Numbered from the stretch's first letter, positions 7,310 to 15,775 are shown. The stretch: 64,000 bases of DNA from Azospirillum humicireducens (GCF_001639105.2 NZ_CP015285.1:798501-862500), one strand, 5' to 3'. The notes: generated by a model not told the origin, from the sequence alone. Made by a program: numbers and translations.

Positions 7310-10300
7310 TTGTCCAAGCGTCTCCGCTATCGCCTCGCCCTGGATCTCGGCACCAACAGCATTGGGTTCTGTCTGCTCGATCTGAACGGGGACGGCAGGC
7401 CCTGCGGAGTGCGTCGCATGGGTGTGCGCATTTTTCCGGATTTTTCAAAATTGCAGCAGTCCCTGGCGGCCGATCGGCGACTGGCGCGGTCGATGCGCCG
7501 GCGCCGGGATCGCTATCTTCGTCGGCGCAAGGCTCTGATGAACGCTCTGGTTGCCGCCGCCCTGATGCCGGCGGACCCGAAGGCGCGCAAGGCGTTGGAG
7601 GCGCTGGACCCCTACGAGCTGCGCGCGGCGGCGGTCGCCGGCCCGCTGCCGGCCCACCAGCTCGGCCGTGCCCTGTTCCATCTGAACCAGCGCCGGGGCT
7701 TCAAGAGCAACCGCAAGGCTGCCGGGGATGAGAATGAGGCGGGCAAGGTCAAGAGCGGCATTTCCGCCCTGAAGGCCGAGCTGGCCGCCAGTGGCGCCGG
7801 CACGCTCGGCCAGTGGCTCGCCGCCCGCCATGCCAACCGCCAGCCGGTGCGGGCAAGGCTGACCGGAACGGGGGCCAAGGCGACCTACAGCTTCTATCCG
7901 GAGCGCGCGCTGGTCCATGAGGAGTTCCAGGCGATCCGCGCCGCCCAGGCGCCGCATCATCCCGGTGTCACCGCCGAACAGTGGGACCGGATCGAAAGCG
8001 TCATCTTCCACCAGCGACCCTTGAAGCCGGTGAAGCCCGGCAAATGCACCCTCTATCCGGAGGAGGAGCGGGCGCCTTGGGCGCTGCCCATCGCCCAGCG
8101 CTTCCGCATCCTGCATGAGCTGCACAATCTGCGCATCGTCCGGCCGGGGCAGGGGGAGGAGGGGCTGTCGCCGGCCGATTTCGACCGCTTCTTTGACCGG
8201 CTGTGCCGCAAGGGCGATCTGACCTTCAAGACGCTGGCCAAGGAGCTGAAACTCCCACCCGACGCCCGCATCAACCTGGAGGACGACAAGCGCGACCGGC
8301 TGAAGGGCGACGCCACCGCCGACGCGCTGTCGGCGGAAAAGGGCAAGCGCCGGCGGATCGGTGCCGCCTGGCACAGCTTCCCGGCCGACCGTCAGCGCGA
8401 GATCGTCGGCCGCCTGATCGATGCCGAGGATGAGGGGGAACTGGCCGCCTGGCTGGTGGAGGAGCTGGGGCTGCCCTGGGAGGTCGCGATCCTGACGGCC
8501 GAACGGCCGGGCCTGCCCGACGGCTATTGCCGCCTGAGCGAAAAGGCGCTGGAGCAGGTGGTGCCGCTGATGCACGAGGAGCATCTGCCCTATGACGAGG
8601 CGGTGCGCGCGCTCGGCCTGCATCACTCCGACCATCGCACAGGCGAGTTTCTGGACGAGCTGCCCTATTACGGCCTGCCGCTGGAGCGCTTCATCGCCTT
8701 CGGCACCGGCGAGGCGGACGACCCGCCGGAGCTGCGGATCGGCCGCTTTCCCAACCCGACCGTTCATGTGGCGCTGAACGAATTGCGGCGGGTGGTGAAC
8801 CGGATCATCCGGCGCTGGGGCAAGCCGGAGGAGATCGTGGTGGAGCTGGCCCGCGATCTGAAACAGAGCCGGGCCGACCGCGACAAGACGCAGCGCGAGC
8901 AGGCGGACAATCAGAAAAAGAACTGGACGCGGACCCAGCAGCTTCGCGAATTGGGGATGGAGCCGACCGGGGAGGCGCTGCTGCGGCTGCGGCTGTGGGA
9001 GGAGCTGCCGCGCATCGGCAGCGCCCATGTCTGCGTTTATACCGGCCAACCGATCAGTATGACGCAGCTGCTGCAAGGCGATGTGGACGTCGATCACATC
9101 CTGCCCTTCAGCCGGACGCTGGCCAACGGCGCCGACAACAAGATCGTCTGCCACCGTCGCGCCAACCGCATCAAGCGCAACCGGACGCCGTGGGAGGCGT
9201 TCGGCGTCGTCTCCGCCGACGGCTATGATTGGGCGGCCATCGCCGAACGCGCCGAGTCGCTCCCCAAGAACAAGCGCTGGCGCTTCCTGCCCAACGCGAT
9301 GGAGCGGTTCGAGACCGAGCGGGGATTCATCGACCGGCAGCTGGTGGAGACCCGGCACCTGTCGAGGGTCGCCCGCGAATATCTGGGCTGCATCGTGCCG
9401 CTGGAAAAGGTGCGGGCCGCTCCCGGCCGGCTGACGGCGATGCTGCGCGGCCGCTGGGGGCTGAACTCCATCCTGTCCGACGCCAATCTGAAAAACCGGT
9501 CGGATCATCGGCACCATGCCGTCGATGCCGCCGTGCTGGGGGTGATCGACCAGCGGCTGGTGCAGCGGGTGGCCGACGCCGCCAAGCGGGCGGAAGAGAA
9601 GGAGCTGGAAAAGCTGTTCGACGGCCTGCCCGATCCGTTCGAGGGGTTGCCCGGCCCGTCCTTCCGCGATCAGGTGCAGGAGAGGGCGCAGGGGATCATC
9701 GTGTCCCACAAGCCCGAACATGGCTGGCAAGGCCGGATGCACAACGACACCGCCTATGGTCCGGTCGAGCGGCTGCCCGACGGAACCCATCGGGTGGTGA
9801 CGCGCAAGCCGCTGGGGTCGCTTGCCGAAAAGGATTTCGGGAACATCCGCGACCGCGCCCTTGCCGCGGCACTGGAACGCCATGTCGCCGAACAGGCGGC
9901 GCAGGGTCGCAGCCTGGGCGAGGCGCTGTCCTGCTTCACCTGGACGGGGGGAGAGGTGCGCCGGGTCCGCATGCTGGACAAGCTGGGCAGCCCCGTCGCG
10001 GTCCAGGACGATGACGGACACACCTTCAAGCTCTACAAGGGCGACAGCAACGCCTGGTACGAGATCCTGCGCGACGGGCGCGGGCGCTGGACCGGACGGA
10101 TCGTCAGCACCTACGAGGCCTACCGGCTGCATGCCGAATGGCTGGCCGAGAGAGGGGACGGCGGGCGGAGCGATGCCGCTTTCCCGGACTGGGCGGCACG
10201 CCGGCTGTGCGCCGGCATCGGCAAGCCGCTGTTCCGCCTGTTCAAGGGGGACATGCTGGCCTTCGGAACCGCGCCGAACCGGGAAATCATGAAGGTGGTC

Positions 10301-10489
10301 AAGTTCTCTGAAGGCCGGATCGTCTTTGCCGGGCATAGGGAGGCGGGCAACCTGAAGGAACGGGACGCCGACAAGGATGACCCGTTCAAATATCGGACCT
10401 GTTCTCCCGAGGCGCTACGCAAGGCGCAAGCCCGGCCGGTTGGCGTGGATCCCGCCGGCTTCGTCCATGACCGCGGGCCGTTGGAGTAG
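7310..10489 (+). CDS. cas9: CRISPR-associated endonuclease Cas9, type II-C
   Basis: 1059 aa, in the compact II-C size range. RNA-guided DNA endonuclease. RuvC-I carries Asp12 in LALDLGTNSIGF; an arginine-rich bridge helix follows (DRRLARSMRRRRDRYLRRRK). RuvC-II has Glu512 in VVELARDL; HNH has His596 in DVDHILPFSR and the RANRIK segment; RuvC-III has His736 and Asp739 in HHAVDAAVLG. All catalytic residues are present. The C-terminal third is the PAM-interacting region. The start is TTG at 7310 with GGGAGG nine bases upstream; no ATG fits the family N-terminus. cas1 begins 3 bases after the stop. Confidence 0.97.
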   Translation: MSKRLRYRLALDLGTNSIGFCLLDLNGDGRPCGVRRMGVRIFPDFSKLQQSLAADRRLARSMRRRRDRYLRRRKALMNALVAAALMPADPKARKALEALDPYELRAAAVAGPLPAHQLGRALFHLNQRRGFKSNRKAAGDENEAGKVKSGISALKAELAASGAGTLGQWLAARHANRQPVRARLTGTGAKATYSFYPERALVHEEFQAIRAAQAPHHPGVTAEQWDRIESVIFHQRPLKPVKPGKCTLYPEEERAPWALPIAQRFRILHELHNLRIVRPGQGEEGLSPADFDRFFDRLCRKGDLTFKTLAKELKLPPDARINLEDDKRDRLKGDATADALSAEKGKRRRIGAAWHSFPADRQREIVGRLIDAEDEGELAAWLVEELGLPWEVAILTAERPGLPDGYCRLSEKALEQVVPLMHEEHLPYDEAVRALGLHHSDHRTGEFLDELPYYGLPLERFIAFGTGEADDPPELRIGRFPNPTVHVALNELRRVVNRIIRRWGKPEEIVVELARDLKQSRADRDKTQREQADNQKKNWTRTQQLRELGMEPTGEALLRLRLWEELPRIGSAHVCVYTGQPISMTQLLQGDVDVDHILPFSRTLANGADNKIVCHRRANRIKRNRTPWEAFGVVSADGYDWAAIAERAESLPKNKRWRFLPNAMERFETERGFIDRQLVETRHLSRVAREYLGCIVPLEKVRAAPGRLTAMLRGRWGLNSILSDANLKNRSDHRHHAVDAAVLGVIDQRLVQRVADAAKRAEEKELEKLFDGLPDPFEGLPGPSFRDQVQERAQGIIVSHKPEHGWQGRMHNDTAYGPVERLPDGTHRVVTRKPLGSLAEKDFGNIRDRALAAALERHVAEQAAQGRSLGEALSCFTWTGGEVRRVRMLDKLGSPVAVQDDDGHTFKLYKGDSNAWYEILRDGRGRWTGRIVSTYEAYRLHAEWLAERGDGGRSDAAFPDWAARRLCAGIGKPLFRLFKGDMLAFGTAPNREIMKVVKFSEGRIVFAGHREAGNLKERDADKDDPFKYRTCSPEALRKAQARPVGVDPAGFVHDRGPLE

Positions 10490-10492
10490 GCC

Positions 10493-11476
10493 ATGGCGAG
10501 CGCAGCCGGAGTCGTGGTCGAGGTGGCCGAGGACGGGCGGCATCTGTCGCTCGACCGCGGTTTCATGGTGGTGTCGGAAAAGGGGCGGGAGCTTGGCCGC
10601 GTCCCGCTCGACGACATGGCGGTGCTGATCGCCACCGCGCATGGGCTGACCTATTCCAACAACCTGCTGCTGGCCCTGCTGGAACGGGATTGCTCGGTCG
10701 TCCTGTGCGGGCGGAATTTCTCCCCGGCAGCCATCCTTTGGCCGCTGGACGGCCATCACATCCAGGCCCAGCGCATGCGGGCGCAGGCGGACATCACCGA
10801 CGCCTTCAAGCGCCGGCTGTGGCAAGCCATCGCCCGCGCCAAGGTCCGCAATCAGGGGGCGATCCTCCAGGCGCTCGGCCATCCCGCCGGCGCCTTCGAG
10901 GAGCTTGCCCGCAAGATGCGGACCGGCGACCCGGAGAACATCGAGGCGCAGGCGGCGCGGCGCTATTGGCCGCTGCTGTTCGGGCCGGATTTTCGCCGAG
11001 ATGCCGATGAGCCGGGAATCAATGGATTGCTGAACTATGGCTATGCGGTGCTGCGCGGCGGCACGGCACGGGCGACCGCCGCCGCCGGACTGCATCCCAG
11101 CCTTGGGCTGAAGCACTCCAACCGCTCCAACCCCATGTGTCTGGTGGACGATCTGCTGGAACCCTTCCGGCCGATGGTGGACATCGCCGTCCACCGCATG
11201 GTCTCGGATGGGCTTCTGGAGGTCGATCGCGAGACGAAGCGGATCCTGGCCGGACTGCTGGTGCAGGACTTGCGAACGGACGCCGGGGTGACGCCTTTGT
11301 CCACCTGTCTGTTCCGGCTGGCGACATCGCTTGCACAGGTTCTTTCTGGCGAGCGCCAGGTTCTCGATCTTCCGCTGTCTCCGCTTCCCCTCGAAATCGC
11401 TCGTGGACCGTCAGGCAAGGAGGGCGCGCATGCCACTCAGCGCGTATCGGCTCATGTGGATGATGGTGATGTTTGA
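10493..11476 (+). CDS. cas1: CRISPR-associated endonuclease Cas1, type II
   Basis: 327 aa. Integrase subunit of the spacer-acquisition complex. The metal-binding residues are visible: Glu151 in ENIEAQAARRYW, His208 in LGLKHSNRSNP and Glu223 in LLEPFRP. The N-terminal beta-rich domain precedes an alpha-helical catalytic domain. The start is 3 bases after the cas9 stop, and the 3' end overlaps cas2 by 47 bases, so the three genes form one operon. No csn2 or cas4 follows, as expected for subtype II-C. Confidence 0.96.
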   Translation: MASAAGVVVEVAEDGRHLSLDRGFMVVSEKGRELGRVPLDDMAVLIATAHGLTYSNNLLLALLERDCSVVLCGRNFSPAAILWPLDGHHIQAQRMRAQADITDAFKRRLWQAIARAKVRNQGAILQALGHPAGAFEELARKMRTGDPENIEAQAARRYWPLLFGPDFRRDADEPGINGLLNYGYAVLRGGTARATAAAGLHPSLGLKHSNRSNPMCLVDDLLEPFRPMVDIAVHRMVSDGLLEVDRETKRILAGLLVQDLRTDAGVTPLSTCLFRLATSLAQVLSGERQVLDLPLSPLPLEIARGPSGKEGAHATQRVSAHVDDGDV

Positions 11477-11759
11477 TCTGCCAACCGTGACCAAAACCGA
11501 CCAGAAAGCGGCGACTCGGTTTCGCAATTTTCTGTTGGATGAGGGATTCGAGATGTCGCAATTCAGCGTCTATATGCGCTTCTGTGCCGGCACTCCGCAG
11601 GTCGAGGCGCGAATCGGACGGATCAGATCCAACCTGCCGAAGCGGGGAAAGGTGCAGATCCTGACCTTCACCGACCGTCAATACCAGACGATGGTGTGTT
11701 TCGAAACGCGCACGAAACAGGAACCCGCCGCGAAGTACGAACAGTTCAAGCTGTTTTGA
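11430..11759 (+). CDS. cas2: CRISPR-associated endoribonuclease Cas2
   Basis: 109 aa with the ferredoxin-like fold pattern MWMMVMFDLPTVTKTDQKAA, where the Asp in FDLP is the conserved residue, and later LLDEGFEMSQFSVYMR. It bridges Cas1 dimers during spacer integration. The ATG at 11430 follows AAGGAGG with good spacing; the frame is open from 11331, but those residues lie inside cas1 and are not Cas2-like. It ends 75 bases before the repeat array. Confidence 0.95.
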   Translation: MPLSAYRLMWMMVMFDLPTVTKTDQKAATRFRNFLLDEGFEMSQFSVYMRFCAGTPQVEARIGRIRSNLPKRGKVQILTFTDRQYQTMVCFETRTKQEPAAKYEQFKLF

Positions 11760-11792
11760 TGGGCATCCGATGGAAGGTCTTCAGAAAAGAAA

Positions 11793-11829
11793 CCCGGATA
11801 ACCCTTTTTACTTCAGAGGGTTATCCGGG
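11793..11829 (-). terminator. Terminator at the cas2-proximal end of the CRISPR array
   Basis: A 12-bp perfect stem (CCCGGATAACCC at 11793-11804 with GGGTTATCCGGG at 11818-11829) has a 13-base loop. On the minus strand it is followed by TTTCTTTTC, while on the plus strand no T run follows. It therefore fits the end of a minus-strand pre-crRNA and supports minus-strand transcription of the array. Confidence 0.7.
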
Positions 11830-11834
11830 GTCCG

Positions 11835-12398
11835 ATTGTAGCCGCTGGGGGATCGGGGTCCAGCCGCAACCCTACCGGTGGGAAATCGGGTGGGGCCGGA
11901 AATTGTAGCCGCTGGGGGATCGGGGTCCAGCCGCAACTCTCCGACCGTTCGCTTGTGTCGCTGGCGAATTGTAGCCGCTGGGGGATCGGGGTCCAGCCGC
12001 AACGTTTTGTCGTCCCGCGCCAAGCCGAGCCGCATTGTAGCCGCTGGGGGATCGGGGTCCAGCCGCAACCCTTCTTCGCAGGTGGCGGAGAAGGCGGAGA
12101 TTGTAGCCGCTGGGGGATCGGGGTCCAGCCGCAACGAGCTTAACGGGGGCCTCCAAATTAGCCGGATTGTAGCCGCTGGGGGATCGGGGTCCAGCCGCAA
12201 CTATCGACCGCTTCGTCCAGCGACAGGCGCTATTGTAGCCGCTGGGGGATCGGGGTCCAGCCGCAACAACTGGCCACCGTATGCGAGCTGCGCAAGATTG
12301 TAGCCGCTGGGGGATCGGGGTCCAGCCGCAACGGCGCTGGCGCGTCCATCCTGGACCCGTTCATTGTAGCCGCTGGGGGATCGGGGGCCAGCCGCAAC
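11835..12398 (-). CRISPR. CRISPR array, 9 repeats and 8 spacers, type II-C
   Basis: 36-nt repeats start at 11835, 11902, 11968, 12034, 12100, 12166, 12232, 12297 and 12363. Spacers are 31, 30, 30, 30, 30, 30, 29 and 30 nt. On the minus strand each repeat begins GTTGCGGCTGG and ends GCGGCTACAAT, the canonical II-C orientation (compare Neisseria repeats starting GTTGTAG and ending CTACAAT). The terminal TACAAT could act as an in-repeat -10 element, as established for Neisseria II-C arrays. Only the last repeat (12363-12398) differs, by one base (GGGGTCC becomes GGGGGCC), marking the old end farthest from cas2. Confidence 0.97.
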
Positions 12399-12556
12399 AG
12401 CTGGGCGCAACCGGTGCCATGGAGGGCACCCAGGCCCACGGCGCCATCCTCGACCCGCGCGCCGGCCAGCAGGCCCTGAAGGTCTTCCCCAAGAGTTGGA
12501 TCGAAGAGAACCCGGGCCGGCGCCTGCTGCTGAGCCAGTCGGCGCCGCTGGTCTAG
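12399..12556 (+). pseudogene. 3' remnant of an unidentified gene abutting the array
   Basis: Directly after the last repeat, a frame open to TAG at 12554-12556 encodes about 51 residues with strong protein character (AHGAILDPRAGQQALKVFPK then RRLLLSQSAPLV). It has no start or ribosome binding site of its own and runs back into the repeats. It looks like the C-terminal end of a gene whose 5' part was replaced or displaced by the CRISPR locus. The family is not recognised. Confidence 0.4.
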
Positions 12557-13017
12557 GGGATGCCGCATATCATGCTGCAGGCCAATTCAACCCCTCAGCA
12601 TCATTTCAGAATGTGAAGTGAATATGTGGTGAATTTTTCTGCGCCGACACGCGTAAATTTGTGGAGTGCTTTCAGTCTCGCGCGCCACTTGCGTTGCATT
12701 GTCCGATGACAATGAAAACCACGCCTGGGTGTCCCAACCATTCTGCAAGGCTCTTGCACTGGCGTTCACCCGTGTCGATGACAGTGACCGTACCCGCCTT
12801 GATGCTGCGGCATCACAGACCCGGAGAGTCCGGCGGAGCGTTGGCGTTGAAATGGGGAAAGAAGGCGACTCGCACCTTTCGCCACTTTTATTACCGATTT
12901 CGAGCGGGCACACTGCAACCCGGAATGGGTGGGATGGCCGGCTCATCTCGGGAGAGGCCTGCCGGATAGCAGATTCAGCGGGAAGCCCTTTGGTGAATGC
13001 ACGGCGGAGGAGATTCG
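12557..13017. other. Intergenic region without a supported gene
   Basis: About 460 bases between the gene remnant beside the array and the lipoprotein gene. Frames are open in several registers but none has a good start, a ribosome binding site or recognisable sequence. The first 100 bases (12590-12665) are comparatively AT-rich and may hold promoters. Confidence 0.4.
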
Positions 13018-13824
13018 ATGCAGAACGGTCGCACAGCAGCCTCTCTATGGATGGCAGCGCTTGTGATGGTTTCGGGGGCGGGGATGCTGTCGGGTTGTGC
13101 GGTCGATCCGGTCGGGCTGGCGATAGGTGCCGCGGGCGGCGCCGGCGCACCGTCGCAGGCGTCTCAGGTGGCGGAGACGGCGTCATACTACCGCGGCACG
13201 AGCTGTCAGGCGCTGGCGATGCTGCTGCAAACGAACACCGACAGCCTGTCATCGACGCCGCCGGAGTACCGCCAATCGATGTCGGTCAACATCCAGGCCT
13301 TGCGCCAGGTCATGACGGAACAGCGCTGTCCGCCTTCCGGTTCGGGTGCGGCGGCGGGAGCGAGGTCCGACTTGGCTCCGGGCACCACCGCCGGGTCAAT
13401 GGGCTTGGGCGGAACCGCGATCGGCACGCCGCCCGGATCGGCAACGGTATCGGCGAACGAGCCGCAGGGCAGGGTGGGAATGTCGGTGGCCCCGGTGACG
13501 GCCCAACTGGCGCAGGCCGTGGGGCTGGAGGCTCCGCGCGGCTTGTTGGTGGTGGAACTGATGCCGGGCCAAGCGGCCGATGTGTCGGGTATCCGGCCGG
13601 GCGACGTGATTCTCGAGGTCCGTGGCGTGGCGATGGCCGATCCGATGCAGATACGCCGCGTGTTGGGCCAGGTACCGGATGGGCAGAGCGTGCTTGTGAA
13701 ACTGTGGCGCGGCCGCGAATTGCACGAACTGGCCGTGGGGCCGGTTGCCAGCAACACCCCGGCGCTGCCGGCGGGCGCCGTCCATGCCGATGCGCCGGCC
13801 CCAATGGCCGCCCCGCGCCGCTAG
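13018..13824 (+). CDS. Lipoprotein with a PDZ domain
   Basis: 268 aa. A lipoprotein signal peptide is clear: Met-Gln-Asn-Gly-Arg, a hydrophobic core, and the lipobox LSGCAVDP, so Cys at about residue 28 is likely lipidated. Residues ~165-240 form a PDZ domain (GLLVVELMPGQAADVSGIRPGDVILEVRG region), which usually binds C-termini or misfolded proteins in the envelope. No protease domain is present. The ATG at 13018 follows GGAGGAG. The frame stops at TAG 13822-13824 but continues open to 14163, so this may be the first part of a longer protein. Confidence 0.75.
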   Translation: MQNGRTAASLWMAALVMVSGAGMLSGCAVDPVGLAIGAAGGAGAPSQASQVAETASYYRGTSCQALAMLLQTNTDSLSSTPPEYRQSMSVNIQALRQVMTEQRCPPSGSGAAAGARSDLAPGTTAGSMGLGGTAIGTPPGSATVSANEPQGRVGMSVAPVTAQLAQAVGLEAPRGLLVVELMPGQAADVSGIRPGDVILEVRGVAMADPMQIRRVLGQVPDGQSVLVKLWRGRELHELAVGPVASNTPALPAGAVHADAPAPMAAPRR

Positions 13825-13833
13825 CGCTTCTGC

Positions 13834-14163
13834 GTGGCGCAACTGATGACCTCGGGCACTCCTGCCGGCGGCGTGCGCTCGCCGCTGTTCACGGTGCGCA
13901 ACACCGGCAGCGAGGCGGAGATCGCCAAGGTCATGGCGGCCTTCCTGCTGGCGGCACAGAAGGCTCAACCCGGCCGGTGGCTGGCTCCGCAGATGCGGCC
14001 GACCTGCAATCGGGATTCGACCGTATGCAGCTCGGTCAACGCTGACTCGGAGGTTCTGATGCTGCTGTGCCGGACGGAACGCGAGGAGGGGGCGCAGCTG
14101 TACGGGGCCCTCAGCCAGAGCAAGCAGCTGACCGAGCTGGCTTGGTCGCCGCCGACGCCGTGA
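13834..14163 (+). CDS. Continuation of the PDZ lipoprotein frame (109 aa) after a TAG
   Basis: Same reading frame as the preceding PDZ lipoprotein, separated from it by a single TAG. Read from the GTG at 13834 it gives a compact sequence with RSPLFTVRNTGSEAEIAKVM, several cysteines (PTCNRDSTVCSS, LLCRTE) and no other stop until 14163. There is no ribosome binding site before the GTG. Two readings are possible: a domain that lost its link through a nonsense mutation, or a separate small gene. I favour an interrupted C-terminal domain. Confidence 0.4.
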   Translation: MAQLMTSGTPAGGVRSPLFTVRNTGSEAEIAKVMAAFLLAAQKAQPGRWLAPQMRPTCNRDSTVCSSVNADSEVLMLLCRTEREEGAQLYGALSQSKQLTELAWSPPTP

Positions 14164-14658
14164 GACGGACCGGGGGAGAGCGCCGGCAGCCCCCTCGACG
14201 GGCTGGTCCTTGGTTGGCTCGTCGCTCATCAGGGTCTCCAGTGTTCGGCTGCCTGACTCCAACAGCCGCCGTCCCGGATCATCCCCGACCTGACCAATGC
14301 CGAGTTGCGGTTCGTCGGTAGCGCCGCAGGGTCTCTCGATAGGAGTGATACCGGCGAGCGGAGCCGCTGACTCACGGAGAGGGATTCCCAAGGTTGGCAA
14401 TCCATCATTCGCTTCGCCATCGCAATGGGAAGGAGCGAATGGACGACGATGCCGTCGTCCAGGCCTGCTGCTGTGACGCCTGGAACACCACACGGGAGTC
14501 ATGCGCCAAACGCATTTCGCACAATTGAATTGCGCATGATCAAATAAATTGCGCGCAATTGAATTGTGAGCGATGCTCCTCCTCACGAGATCGCCGGCGG
14601 CGGTTCTTCCCACCGTCCGGCCAACCCATCCCCGATATCCAGTGAAGGAGAGAGCAGC
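14164..14658. other. ohr upstream region
   Basis: 495 bases without a supported gene. The right third contains the OhrR-type operator pair (14522-14566) and the ohr ribosome binding site (AAGGAG at 14645). The left part has no feature I can support. Confidence 0.5.
14522..14566 (+). promoter_or_regulatory. Tandem OhrR-type operators upstream of ohr
   Basis: CAATTGAATTG occurs at 14522-14532 and again at 14556-14566; the first is preceded by ACA-type and the second followed by TG, so the two sites are near mirror images. The form matches the OhrR/MarR operator ACAATTnAATTGT described for other proteobacteria. The centres are 34 bases apart, roughly three helical turns, and lie about 100-130 bases upstream of ohr. 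Confidence 0.7.
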
Positions 14659-15078
14659 ATGAAGACCCTCTATTCGACGACGGTGTCCGCCACCGGTGGC
14701 CGCGACGGCAAAGCCGTGAGCGAGGATGGGCTGTTGTCCGTCGCGCTGGCGGCGCCGAAGGAATTGGGCGGGCAGGGCGGGGCCACCAACCCCGAGCAGC
14801 TGTTTGCCGCCGGCTATTCCGCCTGCTTCATCGGTGCCATCAAGTTTGTCGGCAATCGCGACAAGATCGCCGTGCCGGCCGACCTGTCGGTGACCGCCAC
14901 GGTTGGCATCGGTGCCCGCGACGATGGCGAGGGCTTTGGCCTGACCGTGGATTTCATCGTGTCTCTGCCGGGCATGGACAAGGCCGCGGCCGAGGATCTG
15001 CTGGCCCGCGCCCACAAGGTCTGTCCTTACAGCCATGCCACCAAGGGCAACATCCCGGTCACCACGACGGTCGCATGA
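14659..15078 (+). CDS. ohr: Organic hydroperoxide resistance protein Ohr
   Basis: 139 aa, full length. Thiol-dependent peroxidase that reduces organic and fatty-acid hydroperoxides in the cytoplasm. The two reactive cysteines are present: Cys56 in AGYSACFIGAI and Cys122 in KVCPYSHATKGN. The N-terminus MKTLYSTTVSATGGRDG is typical. The ATG at 14659 is preceded by AAGGAGAG. Two operator palindromes lie upstream, and its cognate MarR-type sensor gene follows in the same direction, so induction by peroxide through OhrR is likely. Confidence 0.95.
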   Translation: MKTLYSTTVSATGGRDGKAVSEDGLLSVALAAPKELGGQGGATNPEQLFAAGYSACFIGAIKFVGNRDKIAVPADLSVTATVGIGARDDGEGFGLTVDFIVSLPGMDKAAAEDLLARAHKVCPYSHATKGNIPVTTTVA

Positions 15079-15134
15079 GGCTGTTGCCTATGGTTTGCGT
15101 CGCGTGAATGCCTGAGGCGTCATGCTTCAGGATT

Positions 15135-15204
15135 GCGCCGCCGGGCTGTTGCGCGCGATTGTGCCGTACGCATGATCGGCCGGCGCGCAACAGCCCGGCG
15201 GCGC
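15135..15204. repeat. 22-bp perfect inverted repeat between ohr and ohrR
   Basis: GCGCCGCCGGGCTG... at 15135-15156 is the exact reverse complement of 15183-15204, with a 26-base loop. A stem this long and GC-rich will fold strongly in RNA and may terminate or insulate ohr from ohrR, although no T run follows. Confidence 0.8.
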
Positions 15205-15231
15205 GCGCCGTTTCGAAGGTTCCACCAAGCC

Positions 15232-15687
15232 ATGACTGCCGACAGGAACGATCCGCTTCTGCTCTCCAACCAGGCCTGCTTCGCCCTGTATTCGGCGAAC
15301 CTGGCGATGACCCGCGTCTATCGTCCGCTGCTGGAGTCGCTCGGCCTGACCTACCCGCAATATCTGATGATGTTGCTGCTGTGGGAGGAGGATGGGCAGT
15401 CGATGAAGGCGCTGGGCGAAAGGCTTGGCCTGGACAGCGGAACGCTCACTCCGCTGCTGAAGCGGATGGAAGGACAGGGGCTGGTCACCCGCGCCCGCGA
15501 TCCGCAGGATGAACGGCTTGTCCGCATCCGCCTGACGCCGGAGGGGGCCGCGTTGCGCGGGAAGGCCGCGTGTCTGCCGACCCACATCGCTGCCGCTTCC
15601 GGCTGTTCGGTCGAGGAACTGACCTCCCTGCGCGAGGCGTTGCTGAAGCTGCGCGACGATCTCAACCGGGCTGCGGACCAGGGCTGA
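15232..15687 (+). CDS. ohrR: MarR-type organic hydroperoxide sensor OhrR
   Basis: 151 aa MarR-family repressor. Cys16 in NQACFALYSAN is the reactive cysteine position of OhrR, followed by the winged-helix core (YPQYLMMLLLWEEDGQSMKA, LDSGTLTPLLKRMEGQGLVTR, then DPQDERLVRIRLTPEG, the wing). Oxidation of the Cys releases the operator. The ATG at 15232 is preferred over the earlier open frame from 15133, which overlaps the long inverted repeat. Position next to ohr and the matching operators support the assignment. Confidence 0.92.
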   Translation: MTADRNDPLLLSNQACFALYSANLAMTRVYRPLLESLGLTYPQYLMMLLLWEEDGQSMKALGERLGLDSGTLTPLLKRMEGQGLVTRARDPQDERLVRIRLTPEGAALRGKAACLPTHIAAASGCSVEELTSLREALLKLRDDLNRAADQG

Positions 15688-15775
15688 GCCGATCCGGCGG
15701 CGTCGGAAGGGGCTGGAAATCGGCGACCGAACGGCCTTTCCTGTGCGGCCGATTTCCGGAAAGAAGGTGCTTGGC

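Noticed and set aside
7152..7731. Plus-strand frames upstream of and across the cas9 start
   Set aside because: They overlap the tracrRNA promoter region and the Cas9 N-terminus, whose RuvC-I motif fixes the true frame.
11808..12303. Repetitive open frames such as GWGSSRN-type repeats on both strands
   Set aside because: They are translations of the CRISPR repeats and spacers.
12666..14045. 459-codon plus-strand frame overlapping the PDZ lipoprotein
   Set aside because: It is out of frame with a gene that has a lipobox, PDZ domain and good start; its Gly/Arg/Ala-rich composition is typical of a shadow frame.
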